A DNA stretch of 64,000 nucleotides from JBNNGK01 sp050268245 (GCF_050268245.1 NZ_JBNNGK010000017.1:1-64000); one strand, 5' to 3'; positions 8,209 through 17,063 are shown, counted from the stretch's first letter. Notes: generated by a model not told the origin, from the letters alone. Program-made: numbers and translations.

Positions 8209-9642
8209 ATGAAGCAAGGTTTGCAACTCAGGCTTAGTCAACAACTGGCCATGCCCCCCCAGCTACAACAGGCGATACGCTTGCTGCAGCTGTCCACGCT
8301 TGAACTCCAGCAGGAGATCCAACTGGCGTTAGAGAGCAACCCGCTGCTTGAACAAACAGACCTGCACGACGAGATCGACGCCAAAGAAACCGCCGAAACT
8401 GAAGGGCTAGATACCCGCGAAGCGTTAGAGCAGAAAGATATGCCTGAAGAGCTGCCGCTGGACGCCACTTGGGATGAAATCTACACCGCGGGCACCCCCT
8501 CCGGCACCGGCAGCGATTACAGCGGCGATGAATTGCCGGTCTATCAGGGCGAAACCACGCAAACGCTACAGGATTACCTGATGTGGCAAGTGGATCTGAC
8601 GCCGTTTTCTGATACCGACGCCGCCATTGCCACATCAATTGTCGATGCCGTTGACGACACCGGTTACCTTACCGTTCCGCTGGAAGACATTCTGGAAAGC
8701 ATTGGCGATGAGAGCGTCTCGATGGACGAAGTCGAAGCCGTGCTCAAACGGGTGCAGCGTTTCGATCCCATTGGGGTGGCTGCACGCGACCTGCGCGACT
8801 GCCTGTTAATCCAACTTTCTCAGTATGCCAAGGACACGCCTTATCTGGCTGAGGCGCGGTTAATTATCAGCGAGCATCTGGATTTATTGGCCAACCACGA
8901 CTTTCGCAGCCTAATGCGAACAACCCGCTCAAAAGAAGATACACTGAAAGAAGCGATGCTGTTGATTCAGTCACTCGACCCGCGACCTGGGCAATCGATC
9001 AATACCGGGGAGTCGGAATATGTGATCCCTGATGTGTTGGTGCGTAAGGTTCAGGGCAAGTGGGCCGTTGAGCTCAACGCTGACAGTATCCCGCGTTTGA
9101 AGATCAACCAACAGTACGCCGCACTGGGCAGCAGTTCGCGTAGCGAAGCCGATGGTCAGTTTATTCGCAGCAACCTGCAAGAAGCAAAGTGGCTGATAAA
9201 AAGCCTGGAAAGTCGTAACGACACGCTGCTGAAAGTCACACGATGCATCGTCGAGCAGCAAGAAGCGTTCTTTGAACAAGGCGAAGAATTTATGAAACCC
9301 ATGGTGCTGGCTGACATCGCTCAGGCCGTGGATATGCATGAATCGACGATCTCACGCGTGACTACGCAGAAATTCCTGCACAGCCCGCGCGGCATTTTCG
9401 AATTGAAATATTTCTTCTCCAGCCATGTGAATACCGACAGCGGTGGCGAAGCCTCCTCGACGGCCATCAGGGCATTGGTGAAGAAATTGATCGCGGCGGA
9501 AAACCCCGCCAAACCGCTGAGCGACAGCCGGCTTGCAACCTTGCTCTCCGATCAGGGGATCAGGGTGGCACGGCGTACGGTCGCCAAGTACCGAGAGTCT
9601 TTGTCCATCCCGCCGTCGAACCAACGTAAACAGTTGGTTTGA
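8209..9642 (+). CDS. rpoN: RpoN, sigma-54 factor
   Basis: Alternative sigma factor recognising -24/-12 promoters and requiring AAA+ activators. The 477 residues show region I (QLAMPPQLQQAIRLLQLS, residues 12-29), an acidic region II (about 50-115), the core-binding domain (about 120-300), the HTH, and the RpoN box ARRTVAKYRE near the C-terminus. GGGAAGTAGAAAG precedes the ATG. It sits between lptB and hpf as in other enterics, so a housekeeping envelope operon feeds into the nitrogen-PTS genes. Confidence 0.97.
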   Translation: MKQGLQLRLSQQLAMPPQLQQAIRLLQLSTLELQQEIQLALESNPLLEQTDLHDEIDAKETAETEGLDTREALEQKDMPEELPLDATWDEIYTAGTPSGTGSDYSGDELPVYQGETTQTLQDYLMWQVDLTPFSDTDAAIATSIVDAVDDTGYLTVPLEDILESIGDESVSMDEVEAVLKRVQRFDPIGVAARDLRDCLLIQLSQYAKDTPYLAEARLIISEHLDLLANHDFRSLMRTTRSKEDTLKEAMLLIQSLDPRPGQSINTGESEYVIPDVLVRKVQGKWAVELNADSIPRLKINQQYAALGSSSRSEADGQFIRSNLQEAKWLIKSLESRNDTLLKVTRCIVEQQEAFFEQGEEFMKPMVLADIAQAVDMHESTISRVTTQKFLHSPRGIFELKYFFSSHVNTDSGGEASSTAIRALVKKLIAAENPAKPLSDSRLATLLSDQGIRVARRTVAKYRESLSIPPSNQRKQLV

Positions 9643-9665
9643 CCTCAATAGAGAAGGAAGACATT

Positions 9666-9953
9666 ATGCAGCTCAACATTACCGGACACCACATCGTCAT
9701 CACCGAACCTTTACGTGAGTTTGTGAATACGAAATTCGCTAAACTCGAGCAATATTTCGATCGTATTAATCAGGTGTATGTCGTTTTAAGTGTGGAAAAA
9801 GTGCAGCAGATCGCGGAAGCGACGCTGCACGTGAATGGAGGCGAGTTGCACGCCACCTCGGAAAAAGAAGATATGTATGCTGCAATTGATTGCCTTATTG
9901 ATAAACTGGCGCGTCAATTGAACAAACATAAAGACAAACTGAAGCAACACTGA
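9666..9953 (+). CDS. hpf: Hpf, ribosome hibernation promoting factor
   Basis: Small 95-residue protein that binds the 30S decoding region and promotes 100S ribosome dimers in stationary phase. Start MQLNITGHHIVIT matches the family; a start nine codons upstream overlaps the ribosome-binding site (AGAAGGAAG) of the chosen ATG. One S30AE domain covers the chain and it is the short type, without the long C-terminal dimerisation domain. Confidence 0.96.
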   Translation: MQLNITGHHIVITEPLREFVNTKFAKLEQYFDRINQVYVVLSVEKVQQIAEATLHVNGGELHATSEKEDMYAAIDCLIDKLARQLNKHKDKLKQH

Positions 9954-9959
9954 CACTCT

Positions 9960-9985
9960 GGGCCACCAGCTTACAGCAGTGGCCC
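9960..9985 (+). other. Hairpin after hpf
   Basis: GGGCCAC and GTGGCCC form a 7-bp perfect stem around a 12-nt loop, 7 nt after the hpf stop. No U-tract follows, so it looks more like an RNA-stabilising or processing hairpin than a terminator. Confidence 0.5.
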
Positions 9986-10014
9986 GAACGTAGCCTTAGC
10001 GCTACCCGGCAGCC

Positions 10015-10048
10015 ATCGGCGTGTTACTCATTCGAGTAACGCGCCGAT
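10015..10048 (+). other. Very stable 15-bp hairpin between hpf and ptsN
   Basis: Bases 10015-10029 pair with 10034-10048 (one G-U pair), leaving a 4-nt loop ATTC. There is no following U-run. It lies 59 nt upstream of the ptsN start and probably shapes processing or stability of the hpf-ptsN mRNA. Confidence 0.6.
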
Positions 10049-10106
10049 AAGCCATCAGGGTTTAACAGACGCAAAACCCGGCTCACAGATAATTCGGAGA
10101 CCAGGT

Positions 10107-10583
10107 TTGAGTGAAGATGAGATGAACAACGAAACAATGCAATTAAACTCGGTATTAAATATCGAGTGCACCAGAAGCGCAGTCCATTGCAATAGCAAGA
10201 AGCGCGCTCTGGAGATTATCAGCGAACTGGCCGCAGCGCAGCTTAACCTGCCCCCGCAGGTGGTGTTTGACGCGGTTCTCACTCGTGAACGCATGGGTAG
10301 CACCGGTATCGGCAATGGCATCGCCATTCCCCATGGGAAACTGGAGGAGGACACATTGCGTGCCGTTGGCGTGTTTATCCGTCTCGATCAACCGATCGCC
10401 TTTGATGCGATCGATAATCAGCCGGTCGATCTGTTGTTCGCCTTGCTGGTGCCCGCCGATCAATGCAAAACACATTTGCATACGCTGTCGCTAGTCGCCA
10501 AGCGTCTGGCCGATAAAACCGTCTGTCGTCGCCTACGTGCTGCACAGAGTGACGAAGAGCTCTACCAAATCATTACCGAATAA
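10107..10583 (+). CDS. ptsN: PtsN, EIIA-Ntr of the nitrogen phosphotransferase system
   Basis: Cytoplasmic EIIA (fructose/mannitol type) receiving phosphate from NPr; it regulates potassium uptake, GlmS/RapZ signalling and other targets rather than sugar transport. The active-site histidine is in GNGIAIPHGKLEED (His76 here). Two starts are possible: TTG at 10107 with GGAG seven bases upstream (chosen, 158 residues), or ATG at 10122, which aligns with the E. coli N-terminus but has a poorer ribosome-binding site. The C-terminus lacks the few extra residues of the E. coli protein. Confidence 0.94.
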   Translation: MSEDEMNNETMQLNSVLNIECTRSAVHCNSKKRALEIISELAAAQLNLPPQVVFDAVLTRERMGSTGIGNGIAIPHGKLEEDTLRAVGVFIRLDQPIAFDAIDNQPVDLLFALLVPADQCKTHLHTLSLVAKRLADKTVCRRLRAAQSDEELYQIITE

Positions 10584-10585
10584 TA

Positions 10586-10719
10586 TTTTTACCGGCGTGG
10601 CTTTCAGCCATCGTCGACGCGATATGCTAAGCCAGCCGCCTTATATTGCGGCAACAACGTTACTCAATTCCCCGCAGCTTAATTAACAATGCCGTGGGGG
10701 AGCAAGCTGCCGGTAAAAA
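10586..10719 (+). other. Structured RNA element candidate between ptsN and rapZ
   Basis: An 11-nt perfect inverted repeat, TTTTTACCGGC at 10586-10596 and GCCGGTAAAAA at 10709-10719, encloses smaller hairpins (GGCT/AGCC, GCCGC/GCGGC and a CCCC/GGGG pairing). Together they could fold into a closed multibranch RNA immediately after the ptsN stop. No function is known to me. Confidence 0.4.
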
Positions 10720-10835
10720 GCCGCTTGAAGTATGAAAGGTATCCTGTTTTATTTGTCGTGGAGCCCGGCGATAGCTGGGTTCATATTTTCCACAGTGGCG
10801 ATGAGCGCCATTGAGATGCCAGGGGGAGTTGCCAC

Positions 10836-11690
10836 ATGGTGCTGATGATTGTCAGCGGCCGTTCCGGTTCAGGGAAATCCGTCGCTTTGCGAGCGCTGGA
10901 AGATATGGGTTTTTACTGCGTCGATAACCTGCCCGTGGTGCTATTGCCACAACTTGCCCGCACGTTGGCAGAACGCAATAGCTCCGCCGCCGTGAGCATT
11001 GACGTGCGTAATATGCCGGAATCACCAGAGGTGTTTGAGTACGCCATGACACAGCTGCCGGACAGTTTCTCTCCGCAGTTGCTGTTTCTTGATGCCGACC
11101 GCAATACCCTGATCCGCCGTTACAGCGATACTCGCCGCCTGCACCCGCTATCCAGCAAAAACTTGTCGCTGGAAAGTGCCATCGATGAAGAAAGTGATTT
11201 ACTGGAACCTCTGCGATCGCGTGCCGATTTGATCATCGACACCTCAGAGATGTCGGTGCATGAGCTGGCCGAAATGCTGCGAACACGGCTGTTAGGTAAA
11301 CGCGAACGTGAACTGACGATGGTGTTTGAATCATTTGGTTTCAAACATGGTATCCCAATCGATGCCGATTACGTGTTCGACGTGCGTTTCCTGCCGAACC
11401 CGCATTGGGATCCTAAACTACGCCCGATGACCGGCTTGGATAAACCCGTCGCGTCATTCCTCGATCGCCACACAGAAGTACACAACTTCATCTACCAAAC
11501 ACGCAGCTACCTCGAACAGTGGTTACCAATGTTGGAAACCAATAATCGCAGTTATCTGACCGTAGCCATTGGGTGTACCGGCGGTAAGCACCGTTCGGTT
11601 TATGTGGCGGAACAGTTGGCCGATTACTTCCGTTCACGCGGCAAGAACGTGCAGTCTCGCCACCGTACGCTGGAAAAACGTAAGCAATGA
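10836..11690 (+). CDS. rapZ: RapZ, RNase adapter protein
   Basis: RNA-binding adapter that presents the GlmZ sRNA to RNase E and so controls GlmS and amino-sugar synthesis. The 284 residues show an N-terminal P-loop domain (GRSGSGKS, 8-15) and Walker B-like LLFLDADRN, and a C-terminal domain with the conserved GCTGGKHRSV loop and basic tail SRHRTLEKRKQ. GGGGGAG lies just upstream of the ATG. It overlaps npr by 4 nt, tying amino-sugar control to the nitrogen PTS. Confidence 0.97.
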   Translation: MVLMIVSGRSGSGKSVALRALEDMGFYCVDNLPVVLLPQLARTLAERNSSAAVSIDVRNMPESPEVFEYAMTQLPDSFSPQLLFLDADRNTLIRRYSDTRRLHPLSSKNLSLESAIDEESDLLEPLRSRADLIIDTSEMSVHELAEMLRTRLLGKRERELTMVFESFGFKHGIPIDADYVFDVRFLPNPHWDPKLRPMTGLDKPVASFLDRHTEVHNFIYQTRSYLEQWLPMLETNNRSYLTVAIGCTGGKHRSVYVAEQLADYFRSRGKNVQSRHRTLEKRKQ

Positions 11691-11959
11691 CGGTCAAGCA
11701 AACGGTTGAAATCAAGAACAAGCTGGGCATGCATGCGCGCCCGGCGATGAAACTGTTTGAATTGGTGCAGAGTTTTGACGCCGAGGTGCTGCTCCGCAAT
11801 GACAGCGGCACCGAGGCTGAAGCCAGCAGCGTAATCGCGCTGTTGATGCTAGATTCCGCCCAAGGCCGTCAGATTGAGGTTGAGGCGACCGGGCCAGAGG
11901 AGCAGCAAGCACTGACCGCGGTGATTGAATTGTTCAACGCCGGCTTTGATGAAGATTAA
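11687..11959 (+). CDS. npr: NPr, phosphocarrier of the nitrogen PTS
   Basis: HPr-like carrier (90 residues) passing phosphate from EI-Ntr to EIIA-Ntr. The phosphorylated histidine is His16 in NKLGMHARPA. The start overlaps the rapZ stop by 4 nt. The stop is only 2 bp from the stop of the convergent regulator gene of the accessory cluster, with no terminator hairpin in between, which marks a synteny boundary: in E. coli yrbL follows. Confidence 0.96.
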   Translation: MTVKQTVEIKNKLGMHARPAMKLFELVQSFDAEVLLRNDSGTEAEASSVIALLMLDSAQGRQIEVEATGPEEQQALTAVIELFNAGFDED

Positions 11960-11961
11960 GA

Positions 11962-13878
11962 TCAAATACGGCTTAGGCAGTCCAGTGCGACGGCTTTGAA
12001 GCTGTCGAAGTCTTTACTCCCCAGCAAACGGCTCATCGAACGTTCGCGCACAAACGTGACGAACAGCTCGTAAATCGCCATCGCTTCTTCATAGTCACTT
12101 TTGCTGATTGCCAACAGGAAAATCACCTGCGCAATTTCCCCTTCCCCCCAGGCAATGCCTTGCGGCGCTAATAGCGTGACCACGATCGTCTTTTTCGCTA
12201 ATAATCCCAATGAATGCGGTAATGCTATGCCTTCGCCCAACAGGGTCGACACAATCGCTTCGCGCTCTACCACGGACGGATAAAAATCCTCACCAACATA
12301 GCCTTCCCGCTCTAACTGCGAACACACTTTGCGGAATAATTGCTCCTGTGTCAGTGGCTCATCGACGATCATGAAATGATCGGCATCGAAGAACTTTTCC
12401 AGCATGTAGGGCTTAGTACGATCCACCAGTACCAGTTTGCCTAACTGTTCGAGCTGATACTCTGTCGGGAATGGCGACATCACCACCACCGGTTTATTCT
12501 TTTCATTAATACGTGCATTGGAAATGACAAAGTCTTCATCAATATGCTCCAACACCTCGTAGTCACGCAGCGAAACCGTGCGCGTCATGACGAGTTGCGG
12601 ATATTTACGCGCAACCTGAGCCTGAATCATCCGTACCGTCGAATTACCCGTATCGCACACCAGCATCACCTGCGGATGGCGTTCATAACCGATGTTGTAG
12701 TGGCGCTCAAGCCCAACGCCAATGTGCAGCACCAAATAACCGATCTCATTTTCGCTCAGCGTATAAGGGGTATATTTACCCCAACTCGACACCGCCGCCA
12801 GCGTCACATCGTAGGCCATAGGATAGTGCTGTTTGATGTTAGTCAGCAGCGGATTAGGGATATTGATTTGATATTTCACCCGAGTAATCATGGTCTTGAT
12901 ATGAGTGAGCAGATCGGCGCGCAGCTGTTTGTCGCCCTGCAAGTTATAGTTATAGTGCGCATTAATATAGGAAAGAATGTAATTCACCAACGCCTCTTCA
13001 TCGTCGGCATTGATCTCAGTTGGCTGTATATCCTGTACGCGCCGTGCAGCGATATTGACTCGCAGATACGCCTCTTCCGCCGCCGATACGTCCTTTCCCG
13101 CCGCTTTGCGCAATTCACCCGCCAGCCAGGTAGAGGCCTTGCGTACCGCGTCATCCCCATCTTCAACGTCAAAATCGGGTAACGGATAACCGTCGCAGAT
13201 ACGGCGCAGTGCGACTGCGCAATAAAAGATCAGATATTGCTCGCCTTCATCCGTCAACCGAATGGCATACTGCGACAGCAGCGGATGCAACAACCCGGCA
13301 AACGTCGCCACCTGCGGTTGTAATAAGATTTCGTTATTCAGTAATGGGTTTTCCGGATTGGCCAAGTGAAGCTGGAATAATAAATCGGTCAAACAAGCAC
13401 GGATCGCCATCTCAGAACCAAACAGCTTCATTCCGTAGCGCGGTTTGGTTTCAATCGCTAGTTGATAGTACGCCAGCCGCTCCCTCACCTCAGCCATATC
13501 GTTTTGCAGCGTACCTCGGCTAACAAACCATTCATCGGCTAAATCCTCCAACTTCAGAGAGAAGGCTGAGGTCAAAAAGCGAATCAAAAGATAATGCACG
13601 CGTTCCTGCGCACTGCGCGGCGTGGCATGTTTTCGAGGTGTCTGTTGCTGTAACGCACGAAAGCGCGCGGCGTCATCGATCTGAAGCCGATAACCCGCAC
13701 CACGATTGTGCACAAAACGCGCGCCATATTTATCCAGAATATCATTCAACGCAGTAATATCGGCACGTACCGTACGCGTGGAAACGGCAAAGCGTTTTGC
13801 CAGTTCATCCTGAGGCAATGTTTCAGACTGTAAGGCATCGAACAGATAAGCCAAACGGGGATAAGGAAATCTCACCAT
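11962..13878 (-). CDS. PRD/EIIB/EIIA-containing antiterminator-type transcriptional regulator
   Basis: A 638-residue BglG/MtlR-type regulator. Domains in order: N-terminal winged HTH (about 1-65, with AVSTRTVRADI), a second HTH-like region (about 95-160, FVSRGTLQNDM), two PTS regulation domains (roughly 165-275 and 285-395, with histidines in HIKTM and LVLHIG), an EIIB-like domain with MLVCDTGNST (about 400-480) and an EIIA fructose-type domain with GIALPHSLGL (about 490-635). Such proteins are phosphorylated by HPr and EIIs to sense substrate flux. It is the last gene of the cluster and probably controls it. Start ATG at 13878 has GGAAAAAG upstream; an in-frame GTG at 13911 is less likely. 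Confidence 0.85.
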   Translation of the reverse strand: MVRFPYPRLAYLFDALQSETLPQDELAKRFAVSTRTVRADITALNDILDKYGARFVHNRGAGYRLQIDDAARFRALQQQTPRKHATPRSAQERVHYLLIRFLTSAFSLKLEDLADEWFVSRGTLQNDMAEVRERLAYYQLAIETKPRYGMKLFGSEMAIRACLTDLLFQLHLANPENPLLNNEILLQPQVATFAGLLHPLLSQYAIRLTDEGEQYLIFYCAVALRRICDGYPLPDFDVEDGDDAVRKASTWLAGELRKAAGKDVSAAEEAYLRVNIAARRVQDIQPTEINADDEEALVNYILSYINAHYNYNLQGDKQLRADLLTHIKTMITRVKYQINIPNPLLTNIKQHYPMAYDVTLAAVSSWGKYTPYTLSENEIGYLVLHIGVGLERHYNIGYERHPQVMLVCDTGNSTVRMIQAQVARKYPQLVMTRTVSLRDYEVLEHIDEDFVISNARINEKNKPVVVMSPFPTEYQLEQLGKLVLVDRTKPYMLEKFFDADHFMIVDEPLTQEQLFRKVCSQLEREGYVGEDFYPSVVEREAIVSTLLGEGIALPHSLGLLAKKTIVVTLLAPQGIAWGEGEIAQVIFLLAISKSDYEEAMAIYELFVTFVRERSMSRLLGSKDFDSFKAVALDCLSRI

Positions 13879-13926
13879 ACTTTTTCCGAGGTTAAGCTGC
13901 CCGCCTGTCACCCGACGAGCAGAGGA

Positions 13927-15141
13927 TTACTTCACTAGGGGCGTAAATACCATCTGTGAAGGGCTGCCCACCGGGGTATAGCCGTTCACATAACTGAGTT
14001 TGCCACTCTGGTTCTCCACGCTAAAGCGCGTGACATTATCGCTGCGTTGGTTGAGCGCATAGAGATAATGCCCGCTCGGATCGAGCGTGATGGTGCGTGG
14101 ATAGTCGCCTCGCGTCCAAGTTTCCCCCACCCACGACAACTCGCCCTCGTTGCCAACGCTAAACTGCACAATGCTGTTATGTAAGCGATTGCCAACGTAG
14201 AGGTTTTTACCGTCATGACTTAATGCCAGACCGGAAGCAAAGCTGGTGCCTTTATAGTCAGAGGGTAGGGTCGATACGGTATGTTGCTGTGCCAATGTCC
14301 CGGTTTGCCGATCAAAACGGTAGCTGGTCAGCGTAGACGCTTCTTCATTGACCAACAGCAGCATGTTGCCATCAGGATGGAACACAAAATGCCGTGGGCC
14401 AGCGCCCGCAGAGGACGCACTGATCCACGGAGGATCGTTTGGTATTAGCCCACCACTGGCACGATCAAAACGCCATTGATAGATCCGATCCAATCCCAAA
14501 TCGGTAGAGAAGACAAACTTACCGCTCGGATCGCTGGCGATCATATGTGCATGAGGCCCATCGTGATCGCTGCTGGCAAAGCTCCCTTCCACTGCGGCTT
14601 CAGGTTCAGACTTGCCAGCCGCGCCCTGTTGCTGCTGTACCGAACTGGCTGGCTGCAACCGGCCTTCACTGTCGAGCGGAAACACGGCCACGCTGCCACT
14701 GATGTAATTCGCCACCAGCAAGTGCCGGCCATCTGGCATCAACGAAAGAAAGACCGGCCCCGCCCCTTGTGAATCAACCTGATTCAGCGGTGTCAGGCTG
14801 CCGTCTTTCGCATTGATACGAAACGCGGCAATCGCGCCGTGTTTACCTCCGTTAAAATTTGCCACTTCGCTGGCAACATATAACGTACGGCCTGCCGCAT
14901 CCACAGCCAACTGCGCCGGATTCGGCAGACGACTGACCAAGGTTTTATCGCTTAGCGCGCCACTGGCGGGATCGACCTTAACGCGATAGATACCTTCGCC
15001 ATGAGGGTTATAAGTACCGATATAGGCAAAATGAGATGATAGGGGCTTCATTGCATCCTCAGCCTGCAGCATCGAGCTGGTCATCGCTAACAGCGCCAGA
15101 GATACCGCAATACGTGTTGTCATACCTTGCCAGTTTCGCAT
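13927..15141 (-). CDS. Exported lactonase-family (YbhE-type) beta-propeller protein
   Basis: A 404-residue protein of the lactonase family (seven-bladed beta-propeller; relatives include 6-phosphogluconolactonase YbhE/Pgl and muconate-cycloisomerase-like proteins). Repeated blades are visible as sugar-propeller phrases such as DPSGKFVFSTDLGLDR, HPDGNMLLLVNEE and DPSGHYLYALNQRSDN. Unlike cytoplasmic Pgl it begins with a Sec signal peptide (about residues 1-28, ending MLQA). It is therefore expected in the periplasm, where it might open a sugar lactone before uptake; that role is inferred from the neighbours. Start ATG at 15141 follows AGGAAT; an in-frame start 11 codons upstream would damage the signal. 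Confidence 0.75.
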   Translation of the reverse strand: MRNWQGMTTRIAVSLALLAMTSSMLQAEDAMKPLSSHFAYIGTYNPHGEGIYRVKVDPASGALSDKTLVSRLPNPAQLAVDAAGRTLYVASEVANFNGGKHGAIAAFRINAKDGSLTPLNQVDSQGAGPVFLSLMPDGRHLLVANYISGSVAVFPLDSEGRLQPASSVQQQQGAAGKSEPEAAVEGSFASSDHDGPHAHMIASDPSGKFVFSTDLGLDRIYQWRFDRASGGLIPNDPPWISASSAGAGPRHFVFHPDGNMLLLVNEEASTLTSYRFDRQTGTLAQQHTVSTLPSDYKGTSFASGLALSHDGKNLYVGNRLHNSIVQFSVGNEGELSWVGETWTRGDYPRTITLDPSGHYLYALNQRSDNVTRFSVENQSGKLSYVNGYTPVGSPSQMVFTPLVK

Positions 15142-15210
15142 ATTTATTCCTTTTATTCCTAAAGAACAACACATTACGAAAAACCACTCATGATCCCGGC
15201 TTGCCTGCGC

Positions 15211-15951
15211 TTAGCCCACCAACTTTTTGGTCATCGCCAGCAACGTTTTGACATCCTGCGGGCGTGTATTACCGTTAGCAGAATCAATGATCGAGCTATA
15301 AATATGTGGGATCACTTGTTTAACGCCTGCCTCCAGCGCGATTTCGAGGATCTGTTCATAGTTGTCCAGATCGATACCGCCCGTTGGCTCCAACAAGAAA
15401 TCATGCTCAGCACAGGCTTTCGCGACGTACTGATACTCTTCTTTGCACTTTAAGCCCCCCATCGGGAAATACTTGATAGAGCTACCGCCCATATCTTTCA
15501 GCAGTGCTATGGCAGTTTCAACCGGTACGATCCCATCCGGTGACGCTGCGCTCAGTGGGCCAGTCGAAATCTTCACCCAACCGACGCGGCCGGTAGGCGA
15601 TACCAAACCATTCACTACGGTTTCACTCTGCCCGAGTAACGCGCGGCTAGTTCCCACGCCGGTGAATACCTGATTCACGTGCTGCGGTTGAACCTGTTGT
15701 GCAATCAGGCTAACCATCGCCGATTGTTTCGGATCGCCAGCCCCCAGCCCCACCGAGAGCGCATTCTCAATCAGGTTAGCGTACCGTTGCATGTCCTTTA
15801 TTGCGCTGGCAACATCCGAGTAATTCTTGGACAAAACGCCAACTAATACATGGCCTTCCGCCGCCGCAAAAATCTCCTGCGCATTTTCTTTCGAGCCCGC
15901 CAACACGTTCAGGCACACGCGGTCACGGTAATAATTCGGCTTCAGCTTCAT
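15211..15951 (-). CDS. DgaF-like 2-dehydro-3-deoxy-6-phosphogluconate (KDGP) aldolase
   Basis: A 246-residue protein of the KDGP-aldolase (DgaF) family, expected to split 2-keto-3-deoxy-6-phosphogluconate into pyruvate and glyceraldehyde 3-phosphate. The TIM-barrel segments include VGLGAGDP, GWVKISTGPLSAASPDGIVPVE and SIKYFPMGGLKCKEEY; the lysine in SIKYFPMGG is a candidate for the Schiff-base residue. The start overlaps the upstream dgaE-like stop by 4 nt. The dga pairing of ammonia lyase and aldolase is known for D-glucosaminate use in Salmonella; the actual substrate here is not shown. Confidence 0.85.
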   Translation of the reverse strand: MKLKPNYYRDRVCLNVLAGSKENAQEIFAAAEGHVLVGVLSKNYSDVASAIKDMQRYANLIENALSVGLGAGDPKQSAMVSLIAQQVQPQHVNQVFTGVGTSRALLGQSETVVNGLVSPTGRVGWVKISTGPLSAASPDGIVPVETAIALLKDMGGSSIKYFPMGGLKCKEEYQYVAKACAEHDFLLEPTGGIDLDNYEQILEIALEAGVKQVIPHIYSSIIDSANGNTRPQDVKTLLAMTKKLVG

Positions 15952-17063
15952 GCTTTTTTCTCCAATAGATGTTTGATACAGGTAAAGACGGTCATCAGTT
16001 GCTGTTCATCGACGCTGCGTACATCCACTTCAACTTTGCCTTCATTGGCTTTGTAGCCCCGGAAATAAATCGCGATATCGCCAGTTTTTAACGCCTGTAC
16101 GATGTCATACGTCGATAAACCCAGCGCCGCCTCATCAAAGGTAATTTCCGTACGTGCAATATCACGCCCTGCGCTGTCCCAAACGGTGTTAGCGCTTACG
16201 CCACTCAGCGTATTTAATGCCTGTATGAAAGGCGTCATGCGTGCCACCATTTGCGCACCGGCGATTTTTTCCAGCGTCAGATAGCTCTCAATCGCCTGCG
16301 TCAGCCCAAGAATGCCTTCTTTGCCAACCTTCATTGCGCGACCAATGCCGGCTGCTTGCGCTTTCACCCGCTCAACCCATCGCTTCTTGCCAATCACCAA
16401 GCCGCTGGTTGGCCCTTCAATGGCTTTCGCACCGCTGTAGATCACCAGATCGGCACCCATTTGGTAATAACACCTCAGATCTTCTTCGGCGGCGGCATCA
16501 ACAATCAGTGGCACATCATGTTTGCGCGCCACCGCCGCTGCCTGTTCGACTGACAGCATACTTTTTTGCACGCAGTGGTGAGATTTGACATACAAGATTG
16601 CTGCAGTTTGTGGCGTAACGCAGGCATCGAGCTGTTCGGCGGAACATTCGTTAGCATATCCCGCTTCAACCACCCTGCCGCCACCGAGCGCCACCATGGT
16701 GTCAACCGGTGCACCAAAATTAACGTTATGCCCACGCGGCAACACGATTTCGCGCGGTTCATTCACCGCTGCGGCATGCAGGTTAACCAGCAGATTAGCG
16801 CTATCTTTTACAATCGCCGCCGCGACCGATTGCGCGATCCCCGCTGATGCGCAAGACACTATCACCGCATCTTCCACATCCAGCAAATTGGCGATGTAAG
16901 CACCGGTTTTATTGACCAGATCCTTGATTTCAAAGTAATGATTCAGGCCATAATCAACCGCATCGATCACATCCTGTCGGGGCGTTGAAACGCCAAGAAT
17001 CGTCATGCGGCCTGAGGTATTAATGACCTGTTTTAAATTATATTTTTCATAAATCGAAGACAT
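15948..17063 (-). CDS. DgaE-like PLP-dependent ammonia lyase
   Basis: A 371-residue fold-type I PLP enzyme of the DgaE/SelA-like family, related to D-glucosaminate-6-phosphate ammonia-lyase, which eliminates ammonia to give KDGP. The PLP-lysine is expected in VIYSGAKAIEGPTSG, with the preceding acidic motif PLIVDAAAEEDL. Start MSSIYEKYNLKQVINTSGRM fits the family; upstream in-frame codons lie within the amidohydrolase gene, with which it overlaps by 17 nt. It is translationally tied to the aldolase (4-nt overlap). Confidence 0.85.
   Translation of the reverse strand: MSSIYEKYNLKQVINTSGRMTILGVSTPRQDVIDAVDYGLNHYFEIKDLVNKTGAYIANLLDVEDAVIVSCASAGIAQSVAAAIVKDSANLLVNLHAAAVNEPREIVLPRGHNVNFGAPVDTMVALGGGRVVEAGYANECSAEQLDACVTPQTAAILYVKSHHCVQKSMLSVEQAAAVARKHDVPLIVDAAAEEDLRCYYQMGADLVIYSGAKAIEGPTSGLVIGKKRWVERVKAQAAGIGRAMKVGKEGILGLTQAIESYLTLEKIAGAQMVARMTPFIQALNTLSGVSANTVWDSAGRDIARTEITFDEAALGLSTYDIVQALKTGDIAIYFRGYKANEGKVEVDVRSVDEQQLMTVFTCIKHLLEKKA

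Noticed and set aside
12544..13182. 212-codon plus-strand frame inside the PRD regulator gene
   Set aside because: Antisense to a clear multi-domain regulator; histidine- and arginine-rich product typical of shadow frames.
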